Shown here piece by piece: positions 39,960 to 40,014 of a stretch of DNA of 40,014 nt. Position 1 is the stretch's first letter; each line of letters opens with the position of its first letter. This DNA is from Alteribacillus sp. YIM 98480 (lineage in GTDB: Bacteria; Bacillota; Bacilli; Bacillales; Marinococcaceae), in contig NZ_VTOK01000026.1 in assembly GCF_009765375.1 (NCBI RefSeq), positions 1 to 40,014 on the forward strand, given 5' to 3'. Under the pieces are notes generated by a model. It ran no database searches, was not told the origin of the DNA, and saw only the letters and a program-made list of their open reading frames with translations. The translations under genes were made by a program, and so were the position numbers.

Positions 39960-40014
39960 ATTACTTGTCGCTTTGAAAGACAGCGCCAAGTTGTCCTTTG
40001 AAAATTGAATGAAA

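Overview
The window is chromosomal DNA of a low-GC, endospore-forming Bacillota, most likely a halophilic or alkaliphilic Bacillaceae. The reasons are: a glycine-betaine synthesis locus (gbsR/gbsA/gbsB) with a choline-type Na+ symporter, a large Na+-coupled NhaC-family carrier, very acidic exported proteins, sporulation genes (cmpA, a SleB-type hydrolase, a GerMN lipoprotein), and a gene order from rhomboid protease through acpS, alr, ndoAI, the sigB operon and tex to sprT and a tRNA/rRNA cluster that matches the Bacillus subtilis ydcA-ydcK region. No plasmid, phage or CRISPR signature is visible. The only mobile-element trace is a decayed transposase end at the left edge.

Left part (1-10.5 kb): transposase remnant; a CHT-like Na+/choline symporter and the repressor gbsR on the minus strand, divergent from gbsA-gbsB, so choline is imported and oxidised to glycine betaine; a small membrane protein; an NhaC-family transporter preceded by a lysine riboswitch with an intrinsic terminator, which points to lysine transport; a structured intergenic repeat; a Cof-type HAD phosphatase; and a two-gene cassette of small unknown proteins.

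Middle (10.5-23.2 kb): prfC, an RsbR paralogue with a sigma-B-type promoter, a 44-residue lipoprotein, a CAP-domain exoprotein, a nitroreductase, a hemolysin III-family membrane protein, a YodB/CatR-like HxlR repressor divergent from a WrbA quinone reductase, a LysM/SleB-like wall hydrolase, a stand-alone RsbW-like ATPase, a GerMN lipoprotein, two microproteins, the ECF pair sigX-rsiX with a good autoregulatory promoter, a CstR-like (Cys-Asn-Cys) CsoR-family regulator and a small unknown.

Right part (23.3-40 kb): rhomboid, acpS, nnrE/D, ydcC, alr, the antitoxin ndoAI with no toxin gene behind it, the full sigma-B module (rsbRA-S-T-U, then a terminator and a ~330 bp structured repeat, then rsbV-W-sigB-rsbX), tex, cmpA, sprT and 12 tRNA genes, ending in the promoter and leader of an rRNA operon that starts beyond the window.

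Themes. Stress sensing dominates: a complete stressosome, a second RsbR, a second RsbW-like ATPase, SigX, and thiol and quinone sensors. A ~95 bp structured repeat recurs in intergenic gaps (best copies 7848, 14727, 23226, 29343). The strongest leads are the orphan NdoAI antitoxin, the sigma-B operon interrupted between promoter and rsbV, the lysine riboswitch on the NhaC-family gene, and the dispersed repeat family. All assignments are from reading the sequence and from memory of the families; no database search was run.
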